Part shown: positions 1 to 9,139 of the stretch, one piece after another
Layout: the number at the start of each line of letters is the position of its first letter
Position numbering within the stretch: position 1 is the first letter of the stretch
Assembly: GCF_021495345.1 (NCBI RefSeq)
Contig: NZ_CP099397.1
Span: forward strand, 2,480,001 to 2,544,000
Direction of reading: 5' to 3'
DNA: 64,000 bases
From: Pseudomonas hydrolytica
GTDB lineage: Bacteria > Pseudomonadota > Gammaproteobacteria > Pseudomonadales > Pseudomonadaceae
Program-made: the position numbers and the translations under genes
Notes under the pieces: generated by a model
Databases searched by the model: none
What the model was told of the DNA's origin: nothing
Seen by the model: the letters and a program-made list of their open reading frames with translations, nothing else

Positions 1-1
1 G

Positions 2-1759
2 CGCTTTTCCACCGTGCAGGGCCCCAGGGGCTCGGCCGACACCGTGCGCGACGTTCGCGGCTTCGCCGTGAAGTTCTACACCGAGGAAGGCAACTTCGAC
101 CTGGTGGGCAACAACATGCCGGTGTTCTTCATCCAGGACGCGATCAAGTTCCCCGACTTCGTCCATGCGGTCAAACCCGAGCCGCACAACGAGATACCCA
201 CCGGCGCCTCGGCCCACGACACCTTCTGGGACTTCGTCTCGCTGACCCCGGAGTCGGCGCACATGGTGCTCTGGACCATGTCCGACCGCGCCATACCCAT
301 CGCCTACCGCTCGATGCAGGGCTTTGGCGTGCACAGCTTCCGGCTGGTCAATGCGCAGGGGCAGAGCAAGCTGGTGAAGTTTCACTGGCGCCCCAAGGCC
401 GGCGTCTGCTCGCTGGTCTGGGACGAGGCGCAGAAGCTCGCCGGCAAGGACCCGGACTTCCACCGCCGCGGCCTGTGGGAGGACATCGAGCGGGGCCTCT
501 ACCCGGAATGGGAGCTGGGCCTGCAGGTGATGAACGAGGAGGACGCGCAGGGCTTCGGCTTCGACCTGCTCGACCCGACCAAGCTGGTGCCCGAGGAGCT
601 GGTGCCGATCCGCGTGGTCGGGCGCATGGTGCTCAATCGCAACCCGGACAACTTCTTCGCCGAAACCGAACAGGCGGCGTTCCACGTCGGGCACGTGGTG
701 CCCGGCATCGATTTCAGCAACGACCCGCTGCTGCAGGGCCGTCTGTTCTCCTACACCGACACCCAGCTGCTGCGTCTGGGTGGCCCCAACTTCAACGAAA
801 TCCCCATCAACCGGCCGCTGTGCCCCTTCCACAACAACCAGCGTGATGCGCCGCATCGCCAGCAGATCAATCGCGGCAGGGCGGCGTACGAGCCCAACTC
901 CATCGACGGCAACTGGCCGCGCGAGACGCCGCCAGCGCCGACCGGCGGCGGTTACAGTTCCTATCCCGAGCCCGTGCACGGCACCAAGATACGGGTGCGC
1001 TCGCCCAGTTTCGCCGACCACTTTTCCCAGGCGACCCTGTTCTGGCGCAGCATGAGCGCGACCGAGCAACAGCACATCGTCGATGCCTACAGCTTCGAGC
1101 TGTCGAAAGTCGAGCGTCTGTACATCCGCGAGCGGCAGGTCAAGGAAATCCTCGCGCACATCGACCCGCTGCTGGCACTGCGCGTCGCGGAGAACCTGGG
1201 TATCGACCTGGACAGCACTTCGACCCCGAGCATGGAGGGCAAAGCGGAGGTTTCCCCTGCGCTCAGCCAGATGAATCTTCTGCCTGGCGACATTCGCGGG
1301 CGCCGCGTCGCGGTGCTGCTCACGCCCGGCTGCAAGGCCGACGAGGTCGGCAGCCTGAAGAAGATGCTGGAAGGCGCCGGCGCCGTGGCCAAGCTGCTGG
1401 CGCCTTCGGCCGCCGCGCTAAAGGACTCCGACGGCCAGCCCATGCAGCCCGATGGCAGTTTTGCCTCGGAACCTTCGATCACCGTCGACGCCGTGTTCGT
1501 ACCGGGGGGCGAGTACGTGCTCAAGACGCTGCAGGACGACGGCGTTGCCAAGCACTACCTGCTGGAGGCCTACAAGCATCTCAAGCCCGTCGCGCTCAGC
1601 GGCGATGCCGCTCAGCTGGCGGCGATGCTGGGGCTGGAAGAGGACGCCGGGATGCTCTGCGGCGACAGTTTCGACCCGCTGTACATGCGCTTCGAGACCG
1701 CGCTGAAGCAGCACCGCATCTGGGATCGGGAAATGCGCGCCAAGACCATTCCCGCCTGA
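2..1759 (+). CDS. katE: Catalase HPII, large-subunit clade (5' end outside window)
   Basis: Monofunctional heme catalase that splits hydrogen peroxide into water and oxygen in the cytoplasm. The frame is open from base 2, so the N-terminus with the catalytic histidine lies upstream of the window. The RFSTV and [13 protein letters not shown] blocks, the VGNN motif carrying the distal asparagine, and the proximal heme segment RLFSYTDTQ (Tyr about residue 251 of the fragment) are all present. After the core, from about residue 430, comes a class-I-amidotransferase-like domain ([12 protein letters not shown]), which marks the HPII/KatE large-subunit clade rather than small-subunit KatA. In pseudomonads katE is typically RpoS-dependent, which fits the stress genes downstream. 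The promoter is not visible. Confidence 0.95.
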   Translation, partial: RFSTVQGPRGSADTVRDVRGFAVKFYTEEGNFDLVGNNMPVFFIQDAIKFPDFVHAVKPEPHNEIPTGASAHDTFWDFVSLTPESAHMVLWTMSDRAIPIAYRSMQGFGVHSFRLVNAQGQSKLVKFHWRPKAGVCSLVWDEAQKLAGKDPDFHRRGLWEDIERGLYPEWELGLQVMNEEDAQGFGFDLLDPTKLVPEELVPIRVVGRMVLNRNPDNFFAETEQAAFHVGHVVPGIDFSNDPLLQGRLFSYTDTQLLRLGGPNFNEIPINRPLCPFHNNQRDAPHRQQINRGRAAYEPNSIDGNWPRETPPAPTGGGYSSYPEPVHGTKIRVRSPSFADHFSQATLFWRSMSATEQQHIVDAYSFELSKVERLYIRERQVKEILAHIDPLLALRVAENLGIDLDSTSTPSMEGKAEVSPALSQMNLLPGDIRGRRVAVLLTPGCKADEVGSLKKMLEGAGAVAKLLAPSAAALKDSDGQPMQPDGSFASEPSITVDAVFVPGGEYVLKTLQDDGVAKHYLLEAYKHLKPVALSGDAAQLAAMLGLEEDAGMLCGDSFDPLYMRFETALKQHRIWDREMRAKTIPA

Positions 1760-1793
1760 ACCCGGCGTAGCGCCGAGTGGCAGCGTTTGCCTG

Positions 1794-1964
1794 CTACTCG
1801 GCGTCGTCCGGCTGCTGCGTCCCCTTCGGGTCGCGGGAGGGCCGCAGCGGCACCCGGCCGTCGAGCAGCGAGCCCGGATCTTCGTTACCTGGATCGTCCC
1901 ACAGGCCTGCATCCGCCGGCGCCTGTCGGTCCTGCTCGGGTTTGCCTTTCTCGTGTTCGGCCAT
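1794..1964 (-). CDS. Small acidic hypothetical protein (56 aa)
   Basis: A 56-residue hydrophilic protein beginning MAEHEKGKPEQDRQ and rich in Asp, Glu, Pro and Gly. It starts 3 bases after the stop of the cysteine-rich copper-binding gene on the same strand, so the two are probably translated from one message. It has no signal peptide, membrane segment or cysteine. The composition suggests an intrinsically disordered stress-type protein. I do not recognise a named family, and support rests on the tight gene spacing and a clean frame. Confidence 0.55.
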   Translation of the reverse strand: MAEHEKGKPEQDRQAPADAGLWDDPGNEDPGSLLDGRVPLRPSRDPKGTQQPDDAE

Positions 1965-1967
1965 GGT

Positions 1968-2294
1968 TCAGACCTGCTCCAGTGAGGGTTCTTCCGCGCA
2001 CACCTGACAGCTACGCGCGCACTCCTGGCAATGCGCGCTGGCATGCAGGGCGCACTCCTCGGCACAGGCCAGGCAGGCGACTCGGCACAGCTGACTCGCC
2101 ACCGCCGCGTAGTCGCTGTCACGCAACATCAGGGTAGCTGTCAGTCGGCACAAATCCGCGCAGTCACGGCATAACTGAATGCAGCGAAAACATTCGGCCT
2201 TTTTCTCGGTCAGACAAACGCTTGCGCAATGTTCGCAAGCGCTGGCGCAACTGTTATAAGCGGTGATGCTATCAAGATACTTATACCTCTCCAT
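1968..2294 (-). CDS. Four-helix-bundle copper-binding protein (Csp/DUF326 type)
   Basis: Cysteine-rich protein of 108 residues with repeated C-x2-C / C-x3-C spacing on predicted helices (CASACEHCASVC, CIQLCRDCADLC, CRVACLACAEEC, CQECARSCQVC). This is the pattern of cytosolic copper-storage four-helix bundles, where Cys thiolates line the core and bind many Cu(I) ions. There is no signal peptide. Two ATGs are possible; AGAGG lies about 9 bases from the inner ATG (2294) but abuts the outer one (2303), so the inner start was chosen. It overlaps nothing and is followed 3 bases later by a 56-aa gene. A paralogue lies at 50899-51228 in the copper island. No CopR-like box was seen upstream of this copy. 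Confidence 0.85.
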   Translation of the reverse strand: MERYKYLDSITAYNSCASACEHCASVCLTEKKAECFRCIQLCRDCADLCRLTATLMLRDSDYAAVASQLCRVACLACAEECALHASAHCQECARSCQVCAEEPSLEQV

Positions 2295-2398
2295 TACAGG
2301 CATCCTCTCTGCACAGGCTGTGTACAGATATAAGTCATATAATTTTCAGCAATGCGCTTGTTGCTGTTTCAGAAAACTTCCAGCGTGTACGAAATAAT

Positions 2399-2623
2399 TT
2401 ACTTGCTGTGCTCGGGTGAACTTGGTCCTGCACCGTGTCCTCGCGGCCCGGCAACTCCCCAGCAAATCAAGCCAATAATGGGCAAGAACCAGATCAGCAA
2501 TGCCCAAAGTGTCTTGGTACCGACCGTCTTGTCGCTGCGAAATACGCTGATAATTGCCCAGAGTTGCACCAGTGCGAGAATTGCAGCCAGCGCGATGGAG
2601 AAATAAAGCATCGAATCCGACAT
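2399..2623 (-). CDS. PLDc_N-type two-helix membrane protein
   Basis: A 74-residue inner-membrane protein with two hydrophobic helices (about residues 5-27 and 38-60) separated by a short basic loop (FRSDKT), then a short Gly/His/Pro tail. This layout and the WALLIWFLPIIGLICW block match the phospholipase-D-nuclease N-terminal (PLDc_N) family, which despite its name usually has no catalytic part. A GGAGG lies 7 bases before the ATG. No role can be assigned from the neighbours beyond membership of the stress cluster. Confidence 0.7.
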   Translation of the reverse strand: MSDSMLYFSIALAAILALVQLWAIISVFRSDKTVGTKTLWALLIWFLPIIGLICWGVAGPRGHGAGPSSPEHSK

Positions 2624-2756
2624 GTCCGGACCTCCGTGAAGTAGTCCTTAATATCGACACCCGCCCCGATCATTGGATCAATGATTCGAGGCGGGAGGGC
2701 AGAGTGCTTCACCGACCAGACCACCGTGGGGCTGGCCAGAAGCGAGAGGAGGGAAT

Positions 2757-3209
2757 TCAGAAGGAGTGATTGGACCTGATGACTTCGATCATCATGTTCT
2801 GCGGTTTGTCCGTTTCGCTCCGCGGGATGGCAGTGCCACTAAGGTTCGCGCAGGTGAGGATCGAACGGCTCAACTCGAATTCCTCGCCATGGTGCAGCGG
2901 GCTCACCTTGTCTCTGCCGCAGTTGCCCTGGCTACAGCCTCGTTCGCTCATCGCTTCGCTACGCACCTCGTAGCAGCTCGAATCGATGTCCTGCAGGCTC
3001 TGAGCCGCGTAGCTCGGCGCCTGAAGGCTGTGCTGAGGAAGTACCACCAGTGCAGCCGGCTGGAGAGGCTGCCAGATCAACAGCACCACCAGGCAGGTAG
3101 AACCTGCAATGTAGGGCCATTCGCAAGACATCCGCGCTTTGGGAGTGTGGTGCTCGACCTGCTCCATCAGGTTGCCCTGACAAGGTCTAAAGGCATGACG
3201 TCTAGGCAT
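2757..3209 (-). CDS. Hypothetical membrane-anchored protein (150 aa)
   Basis: Open frame of 150 residues with one hydrophobic segment near residues 32-57 (YIAGSTCLVVLLIWQPL), which could be a signal anchor. A hydrophilic region with four spaced cysteines follows (SSCYEV, GCSQGNC, LTCANL). GGAAG precedes the ATG at 3209 by 8 bases; a GTG start at 3218 is less likely. It lies 13 bases downstream of the 105-aa gene on the same strand. No family is recognised. Codon use is less biased than in neighbouring core genes, so it may be recent or not a real gene. Confidence 0.45.
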   Translation of the reverse strand: MPRRHAFRPCQGNLMEQVEHHTPKARMSCEWPYIAGSTCLVVLLIWQPLQPAALVVLPQHSLQAPSYAAQSLQDIDSSCYEVRSEAMSERGCSQGNCGRDKVSPLHHGEEFELSRSILTCANLSGTAIPRSETDKPQNMMIEVIRSNHSF

Positions 3210-3222
3210 CGATATCACTTCC

Positions 3223-3540
3223 TTATGAGGTTTTGAGCTTCCGTAGAGCCCACAAGCGGGAGTTGCGCGTGCGAAAGATCGGCTCGCGCGAGTAAGTTGG
3301 TAAAGTACTCGAGCAACAATACTTCACCGCTTCGTTTATCGAATGCCCATCCTCATCCAGGGTCATGTCGAATTTAATCAGACGAATGACTTCTTCTGTG
3401 GAACAGTTCGCATCAACAACGCGTGTCAAATGTCTGTTCCTGTGCTTGACGGTCAGCACTACACTTCCGTCCGGTCGTGACATCGTATCGATATCATAAT
3501 CCGATAGTGCTGATCTAATACTTTCCAGGTCGTGTTTCAT
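3223..3540 (-). CDS. Hypothetical protein (105 aa)
   Basis: Small soluble protein beginning MKHDLESIRSALSDYDID. The first 70 residues look like a compact alpha/beta fold with alternating hydrophobics (GSVVLTVKHRNRHLTRVVD), and the C-terminal 30 residues are basic. A strong AGGAGG lies 5 bases before the chosen ATG at 3540, which excludes the GTG at 3546. It resembles the short DUF1652/DUF3509-type proteins common in Pseudomonas in size and style, but I cannot assign a family. It probably shares a message with the next gene downstream. Confidence 0.6.
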   Translation of the reverse strand: MKHDLESIRSALSDYDIDTMSRPDGSVVLTVKHRNRHLTRVVDANCSTEEVIRLIKFDMTLDEDGHSINEAVKYCCSSTLPTYSREPIFRTRNSRLWALRKLKTS

Positions 3541-3882
3541 ATACACCTCCTTTTCAAAACACTCCTGAAAAATAGCGATGTCATTTTAAAATGCCAGAGA
3601 TCGGGACGATTGGTAAAAAAAAAGGACAAAGTGATATCACGACGATATAACGCGTATCGCTGTATTAACTGGGAAGAGGTCTAGACCAAGACTTGCAGGC
3701 AAAACTCGCCGTTTCGGCAATATCGTTCGCTTACAGCGTGTTAAGCACGCCAAGATAAATTCGCGAGTCTCGCGACAGAAAAACAACTTGAACTTAACGG
3801 CTGCGAGGGCATCGGCCTCGGCGACGTCACCGCGCTTCGCAGCGTCGGGCGCCGAGGTCGAACGTACGCGTTTCGCTCGCGT
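3541..3882. other. Intergenic region, no gene recognised
   Basis: About 340 bases between the 105-aa hypothetical and ctaG, both on the minus strand. The part next to the hypothetical gene is AT-rich (an A-tract near 3616-3625 and several ATATC/GATAT words) and probably holds its promoter. The part next to ctaG is G+C-rich, with repeated CGGCG/CGCCG words. No tRNA, coding frame or clear T-tailed terminator was seen. Confidence 0.5.
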
Positions 3883-4698
3883 TCACAGCGGTCGCGCGTC
3901 GGCCTGGCGGCGCCAGATGCGCGTCAGCCAGCGCCAGCTGATCCAGCCGGCACCGGCCAGGTAAACCAGGCTGCCGGGTACCCACATGAGCAGGCCGGCC
4001 AGTTGCTGGTCGGCCAGATCACGCGATTCGCCATAGAAGGGGGTATTGCCGAAGGTCAGCAGTGCGCCCAGCAGGCCCGTGTGCATCAGCGTCAGCAGAA
4101 TGGCCATGAGCGCGTGGGGCACCTGCCGGGGACTGGCCCGCAGGCAGGACCACCAGAACAGCCAGGCGCTGAACAGAAAGCAGGCGTGCTCGATGGCATG
4201 CCACCAGGTGTTCTCCAGCGCCAGCATGTACAGACTGGGCGTGTGCCAGATCCAGATCATCGCGCCGTGCAGCATGGCCAGTGCCACCGGGTAGCGACCG
4301 CCACGCAGCAGCGCGTCGGACAGCGGACGCAACCAGCCGCCCAGTACCGCTCGCCATTGCGGCAGCGGCCGCGCCAGCGCCCACAAAGGTGCAATGACGA
4401 TCATGAACAGCATGTGCTGAACCATGTGCAGGCTGGTGCTGGTTTCCGCCCAATCGTCGATCGGGCCGAACACGGCGAATACGGTTATGACCATCGCCAG
4501 GTGCATCCACAAGGCCTCCCGGCCATGCGGCCGTACCTTGCGGCAACCGATTATATAAAGCAGCCAGGCGCTACCCAGGAGCACCGCACTCAGCATCAGG
4601 GGCAGGCGCTCGTCGAGATGCAGGTGACTGTCGAATGGCCCATGGGCAGCAGCGCTGGCGGGCAATAGCAGGATCAGGGCACAGAGCATCACAGGCAT
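3883..4698 (-). CDS. ctaG: CtaG-type (caa3_CtaG) oxidase assembly membrane protein
   Basis: Inner-membrane protein of 271 residues with a signal-like N-terminus (MLCALILLLPASAAA) and about six or seven hydrophobic helices. The histidine-rich helices (HMVQHMLFM, HAIEHACF, LMHTGLLG) are typical of the caa3_CtaG family, thought to help assemble the copper centres of caa3-type oxidases. It is the last gene of the oxidase operon and overlaps the upstream small membrane gene by about 10 bases. An internal ATG at 4689 would give a 4-base ATGA overlap and is an equally possible start. Confidence 0.88.
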   Translation of the reverse strand: MPVMLCALILLLPASAAAHGPFDSHLHLDERLPLMLSAVLLGSAWLLYIIGCRKVRPHGREALWMHLAMVITVFAVFGPIDDWAETSTSLHMVQHMLFMIVIAPLWALARPLPQWRAVLGGWLRPLSDALLRGGRYPVALAMLHGAMIWIWHTPSLYMLALENTWWHAIEHACFLFSAWLFWWSCLRASPRQVPHALMAILLTLMHTGLLGALLTFGNTPFYGESRDLADQQLAGLLMWVPGSLVYLAGAGWISWRWLTRIWRRQADARPL

Positions 4699-5042
4699 GG
4701 CGGCAGGCTCAGGATTGGCAGGGCGACGAACAGGGTGCCCAGCGCACCCACCAGGTGTACGGACGCAGCCAGGCGCGCGACGAAACGGCCGGCCGGCTGT
4801 TCATCGGCGCGTCTGGCGGCGAGCTGAAAGCGCCTGGCCAGCCATAGCAGAACCATGAACGTCAGCAGGCTGAACAGGGCGAGCAGGGCGTTGAGCCAGG
4901 TCCACTGGCCTTGCTCGGGAGCCGGCGGCGCCAACGCGCAGCCCACCGAGAGACCACCGTAAACGGCGACGAACCACAGGCTCCAGAGCACCAGCCCGAG
5001 CGGAATGTGGATGGGGTTGTAGGGCGAGGCCAGGGGCTGCAT
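4689..5042 (-). CDS. Small oxidase-linked membrane protein (117 aa)
   Basis: Integral membrane protein with three predicted helices: about residues 13-33 (LGLVLWSLWFVAVYGGL), 49-70 (NALLALFSLLTFMVLLWLA) and 92-115. Its ATG overlaps the stop of the subunit I+III gene (ATGA), so translation is coupled. Position between the fused catalytic subunit and ctaG suggests an accessory or subunit-IV-like role in the same complex, but I cannot match it to a named family. A longer frame starting at 5162 is overlap with the upstream gene and was discarded. Confidence 0.8.
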   Translation of the reverse strand: MQPLASPYNPIHIPLGLVLWSLWFVAVYGGLSVGCALAPPAPEQGQWTWLNALLALFSLLTFMVLLWLARRFQLAARRADEQPAGRFVARLAASVHLVGALGTLFVALPILSLPPCL

Positions 5043-7573
5043 CACAGGCCTCCAAAGGTGGGGGGAAACAGGACTAGGCAGAAGTAGCTGATCCACAGCA
5101 CCGCCAGGTTGTATTGCCACAGCTGCTCGACCACCAGCGGCTCGTAGGGCGTCTTGGCGCACACATAGCCGTAATGCACGCGCAGCGCCTGCAGACCGCT
5201 GAGCACGGCGGCCAGCACACCATGCAGCAGGCTGTAACCGAGCATCACCAGAACCACGGCGTCATGCGCCGTGGCACGCGGCGCGAGGTCGCCGCCGAGT
5301 ATCGCCCACAGCAGCAGCGCCGCATGCAGCAGCCCCAGCGTGGCGACACCGGCGAAGCAGGTGAGCAGGGCGGAAGGCTCGCCCTCGCCACGGCGCAGCC
5401 TACGCAGCACCGGTCGCTGCCAGAGCACCGCGGCAGTCAGCGCCAGAGCGCTGGCCAGCAGCACGCGCTGGTCGAACACCGGCGCGTCCGGCACCTGCCA
5501 GTTCGGCGATACCGTCCACAGGTAGAACCAGCCAAACAGCAGCGACAGGTACAGCGCACCGTTGGCCAGCAAGGTGACGCCCATGCCCCACAGCCCGGGA
5601 CCGTCACAGGTGCGTGAATGCAGCGGCGGCTCGCCCGGCTGTACCCGCGCGTCCGGTGCCGCCAGGGGATGCGCGCCGTTCTCCCAGCTCCAGCGCAGCA
5701 GGGCCAGCACCGCGACGAGGCTGGCAGCCAGCGCCACCCAGTAGTGCTTGCTCAGCAGACCCAGGCAGGTGAAGGCGATGAACGCGGCGGCGATGAAGGG
5801 CAGCCAGCTGTTGCCGGGCAGATGGACGATCTCGCGCACCTTGCCGGTCAGCGGCTCGACGCCCCAGGTTTCCCGGCGGCCGTGGTCGATCACCGTCAGC
5901 GCGAAATCGCCACGGTCGATGCGCTCGCCCAGATCGGGCTCCTCCCACAGCGGGTGGCGGGTGCGCACCGGCGGCAGGCTGACGAAGTTGTAGGGGCTCG
6001 GCGGCAGGTGGGTACTCCATTCCAGGGTATCGGCCTTCCACGGGTTGTTGTCCGCCGGCTGGCCGAAACGGAAATGCAGGACGATGTCCAGCAGCACGGT
6101 GGCGATACCGATGGCCATGATGAAGCTGCCCACCGAGGAGATCAGATTGGGCAGGTCCCAGCCCAGGCCGGTCTGGTAGGTGTAGATGCGCCGCGGCATG
6201 CCCATCAGCCCGGTCCAGTGCATGATCAGGAAGGTAACGTTGAAGCCGATGAACACCAGCCAGAAGCCCCATTTGCCCAGGCGCATGGAGGGCATGCGCC
6301 CGGAAAAATGCGGCAGCCAGTAATAGATGCCGGCCAGGAGCGGGAAGAACATGCCGCCCACCAGCACGTAGTGCATGTGTGCCACCACGAAATGGGTGTC
6401 GTGTACCTGCCAGTCGAAGGGCACCAGGGCCAGCATCACCCCGGTCAGGCCGCCACAGACGAAGATCACCAGAAAGCCCACCAGCCACAGCATCGGCACG
6501 TGGTACACCGGCCGCCCCAGCCACAGCGTGGCGATCCAGGCGAACACCTGAACGCCGGTGGGTATCGCCACCAGCATGCTCGCCGCGGAGAAGAACGCCT
6601 GCGCCAGTTGCGGGATGCCCACGGTGAACATGTGGTGCACCCACAGGCCGAAGCTGATGAAGCCGGTGGTGAGAATGGCCAGCACCACCCAGCGATAGCC
6701 CACCAGCGGACGCTGGCAGAACACCGGCAGCAGGGTCGAGACGATACCGGCGGCCGGCAGGAAGATGATGTACACCTCGGGATGGCCGAACAGCCAGAAC
6801 AGGTGCTGCCAGAGGATCGGGTCGCCACCGCGGGCCACCTCGAAGAACGGCAGGCCGGCGGCGCGCTCCAGCTCCAGCAGGATGCTGCCGAGAATCAGCG
6901 GCGGAAAGCCGACCACGATCATCATTGCCATCACCAGGATATACCAGGCGTAGATCGGCATCTTGTGCAGTGCCATGCCTTCGGCGCGGGTGCGCAGGAT
7001 CGATACCACCAGTTCCACCCCGGCCGACACCGCGGAGATTTCCACGAAGGTGATGCCGATCAGCCAGAAGTCCGAGTTCGGCCCCGGTGTGTGCACCGCG
7101 CTGGACAGCGGCGTGTACATGAACCAGCCGGCCTTGGGCGCGATGCCCAGCAGCAGGCTGGCACACAGGATCAGCCCGCCGAACAGGTAGCACCAGTAGC
7201 CCAGCGCCGACAGGCGCGGGAACACCAGGTCGCGCGCGCCGAGCATCTTCGGAATCAGGTAGACCGCCAGGCCTTCCATCATCGGCACGGCGAACAGGAA
7301 CATCATCACCGTGCCGTGCATGGTGAAGATCTGGTTGTACATGTCCGGCTCGAGGAAGTCGTAACCCGGCAGCGCCAGTTGTGTGCGCACCAGCATCGCC
7401 AGCAGACCGCCGAACAGGAAGAAGCCCAGCCCGGTGAGCATGAAGCGGATGCCGACCGTGGTGTGGTTGACGATGGTCAGGGACTTCCAGCCGCGCGGGT
7501 TGCCCCACACGTCGTCGAACTGGTCGTGCAGGTCGTTCGTATCGACGTTGTTGTCGCTGCTCTGTTTGCTCAC
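5042..7573 (-). CDS. ctaD: Cytochrome c oxidase subunit I + III fusion (caa3 type)
   Basis: Catalytic subunit of a heme-copper oxidase, 843 residues, reducing O2 to water in the inner membrane and pumping protons. Roughly the first 540 residues are subunit I: heme-ligand region HGTVMMF, the CuB His-Tyr cross-link motif HPEVY, the CuB pair HH in WVHHMFTVG, and HDTHFVVAHMHYV carrying heme ligands. The last 230 residues form a five-helix subunit III (WGMGVTLLANGALYLSLLFGW), so ctaD and ctaE are fused, as in some caa3 enzymes. The start is a GTG overlapping the coxB stop (GTGA); upstream residues in the open frame lie inside coxB. It is coupled to the next gene by ATGA. Confidence 0.95.
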   Translation of the reverse strand: MSKQSSDNNVDTNDLHDQFDDVWGNPRGWKSLTIVNHTTVGIRFMLTGLGFFLFGGLLAMLVRTQLALPGYDFLEPDMYNQIFTMHGTVMMFLFAVPMMEGLAVYLIPKMLGARDLVFPRLSALGYWCYLFGGLILCASLLLGIAPKAGWFMYTPLSSAVHTPGPNSDFWLIGITFVEISAVSAGVELVVSILRTRAEGMALHKMPIYAWYILVMAMMIVVGFPPLILGSILLELERAAGLPFFEVARGGDPILWQHLFWLFGHPEVYIIFLPAAGIVSTLLPVFCQRPLVGYRWVVLAILTTGFISFGLWVHHMFTVGIPQLAQAFFSAASMLVAIPTGVQVFAWIATLWLGRPVYHVPMLWLVGFLVIFVCGGLTGVMLALVPFDWQVHDTHFVVAHMHYVLVGGMFFPLLAGIYYWLPHFSGRMPSMRLGKWGFWLVFIGFNVTFLIMHWTGLMGMPRRIYTYQTGLGWDLPNLISSVGSFIMAIGIATVLLDIVLHFRFGQPADNNPWKADTLEWSTHLPPSPYNFVSLPPVRTRHPLWEEPDLGERIDRGDFALTVIDHGRRETWGVEPLTGKVREIVHLPGNSWLPFIAAAFIAFTCLGLLSKHYWVALAASLVAVLALLRWSWENGAHPLAAPDARVQPGEPPLHSRTCDGPGLWGMGVTLLANGALYLSLLFGWFYLWTVSPNWQVPDAPVFDQRVLLASALALTAAVLWQRPVLRRLRRGEGEPSALLTCFAGVATLGLLHAALLLWAILGGDLAPRATAHDAVVLVMLGYSLLHGVLAAVLSGLQALRVHYGYVCAKTPYEPLVVEQLWQYNLAVLWISYFCLVLFPPTFGGL

Positions 7574-8580
7574 GGTGCCAGGGTCTCCAGCCAGTCGGCG
7601 ATGGCGCTGAGGTGGTCGGGGTCGAGATCGTCGTGCAGCGGCATGGCGTTGCCAGGCTTGAGCCGCTGGTGTTCGTGCAGCCAGCGCAGCAATGCGCCCG
7701 GCTCGTTGCTCAGCACGCCGGCACCCAGGCTTTTGCGTGAGCCGATGTCGCTCAGGTCGGGCGCCCGCTCGCCATCGCTGACGCCGGCGACGCGGTGGCA
7801 CTGGCCACAGCGCGCCTGGAAGGCTTCGCCGGCCGGGCCGGGCAGGGGGCTGATCTGCGGCTCACTACGGGCCTGCAGCCAGGCCTGGAAGTCGTCCTCG
7901 CTGTGGGCCTGCACGTCGAGAATCATGTGGCTGTGCTGGGTGCCGCAGAATTCCGAGCACTGCCCGCGAAACACGCCGGGCTGATCGGCCTGCAGGCGGA
8001 TGCGGTTGTCGCGGCCGGGGATCATGTCGATCTTGCCGCCCAGGCGCGGCACCCAGAAGGAATGGATAACGTCGGCGCTGCTCACGTCCAGGTCCACCGG
8101 ACGCCCCGTCGGCAGGTGCAGCTGGTTGGCGGTGACCACGCCGCTTTCCGGGTAGCGCACCTCCCACCACCACTGGTGCCCGACCACCTCGATGCGCAGC
8201 GGCGGCTCGTCCAGCGGCAAGGGCAGCATGCGATGACCGATGGGAATGCCGAACGCCAGCAGCACGATGATGCTCAGCGTCGGCAGCAGCAGGCCGCCCC
8301 CCACCAGCCAGCGCAGCGTCAGCTGCCGTGCGCGAGCGGCGTCCACTTCGCGCGGCTGGCGGCGCATGGCGTGCAGCCACAGCGCGGTCACCACCACCAG
8401 CACCAGGGTGGCGAACGCGCACATCGCCCACCACAGCAGCGCCACCTCGCGTGCCATCGGCCCGGCGGGGTCGAGTGCCGATTGCGGGCCCTGGCAGGCA
8501 ACGAGCAATGGAACTGCCAGCGTCAGCGCGGTCCATTTCAGACAGGGACGCTGCAGCAGGCGTCGCCGTTTCCTTCCCAA
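7570..8580 (-). CDS. coxB: Cytochrome c oxidase subunit II with fused cytochrome c
   Basis: Electron-entry subunit of the caa3 oxidase, about 336 residues. The N-terminus carries a lipoprotein-like signal (LAVPLLVAC), then two membrane helices, a cupredoxin domain with the CuA motif GQCSEFCGTQHSHM, and a C-terminal cytochrome c domain with CGQCH and a distal Met in GNAMPL. The fused heme makes it caa3-type. The frame stays open far upstream, opposite the DUF2231 gene, so the start must be internal; TTG at 8580 is the best candidate but is uncertain because no strong ribosome site is visible. It heads the oxidase operon. Confidence 0.9.
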   Translation of the reverse strand: MGRKRRRLLQRPCLKWTALTLAVPLLVACQGPQSALDPAGPMAREVALLWWAMCAFATLVLVVVTALWLHAMRRQPREVDAARARQLTLRWLVGGGLLLPTLSIIVLLAFGIPIGHRMLPLPLDEPPLRIEVVGHQWWWEVRYPESGVVTANQLHLPTGRPVDLDVSSADVIHSFWVPRLGGKIDMIPGRDNRIRLQADQPGVFRGQCSEFCGTQHSHMILDVQAHSEDDFQAWLQARSEPQISPLPGPAGEAFQARCGQCHRVAGVSDGERAPDLSDIGSRKSLGAGVLSNEPGALLRWLHEHQRLKPGNAMPLHDDLDPDHLSAIADWLETLAP

Positions 8581-8601
8581 CCCTTGCGCAAGGAGGCCTG
8601 G

Positions 8602-9060
8602 ATGGCCGAAATCAGAGAAGTCATTGTCAGCCGCGCCGCCATCGCCGGGCATCCGTTGCACCCGATGATGACCCACTTCCCGGTGGCGGCGTTGCTCGGT
8701 CTGGTGGCCAGCGACATCGCCTACCTGCTGCTGGCCGACCCGTTCTGGGCGCGCGCCAGTCTCTGGCTCGCCGGCGTCGGCGCCTTCGGCGGCTGGGTGG
8801 CCAGTCTGGCCGGGCTGGTCGACCTGCTGACGGTGACCAGCATCCGCCTGAAGATCACCGCCTGGTGCCACGCCATCATCGCCGTGATGATGCTGTCGCT
8901 GGCCTCGCTGAACTGGCTGCTGCGCTACGCCGGACCGGAGCAGGGCATGGAGCGCTGGGGGCTGTACCTGTCGCTGCTGACCGCCGCCCTGATCGCCCTG
9001 GCCGCCTACCTGGGCGGGCGCCTGGTGTACGAGCACGGCGTCGGCGTCGATACCCGCTGA
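8602..9060 (+). CDS. DUF2231 membrane protein
   Basis: Inner-membrane protein of 152 residues with four predicted helices and the HPLHPMMTHFPVA opening typical of DUF2231, whose conserved histidines suggest heme or metal contact. AGGAGG sits 5 bases before the ATG. It is transcribed divergently from coxB, with only about 20 bases between the likely starts, so the two probably share an overlapping promoter region. DUF2231 proteins often accompany heme-copper oxidases and cytochromes. The function is otherwise unknown. Confidence 0.85.
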   Translation: MAEIREVIVSRAAIAGHPLHPMMTHFPVAALLGLVASDIAYLLLADPFWARASLWLAGVGAFGGWVASLAGLVDLLTVTSIRLKITAWCHAIIAVMMLSLASLNWLLRYAGPEQGMERWGLYLSLLTAALIALAAYLGGRLVYEHGVGVDTR

Positions 9061-9139
9061 GTAGCGCCTCGTCCCCTGACCGACTGGTGCGTGCTGGTGG
9101 TTGCGAGGCAAACGGTGCATGTCGGTAGGAACTCCGCGG

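Noticed and set aside
5618..7984. A 788-codon plus-strand open frame opposite the oxidase genes
   Set aside because: It is the mirror of the G+C-rich coding strand of ctaD and coxB, with low-complexity His/Gln/Arg composition and no domain.
7795..8601. A long plus-strand frame running into the DUF2231 gene
   Set aside because: The DUF2231 start at 8602 has a strong AGGAGG; upstream codons lie opposite coxB and have shadow composition.
8581..9120. N-terminal 180-codon extension of coxB
   Set aside because: It lies opposite the DUF2231 gene, is low-complexity, and the lipoprotein signal begins after about 8580.
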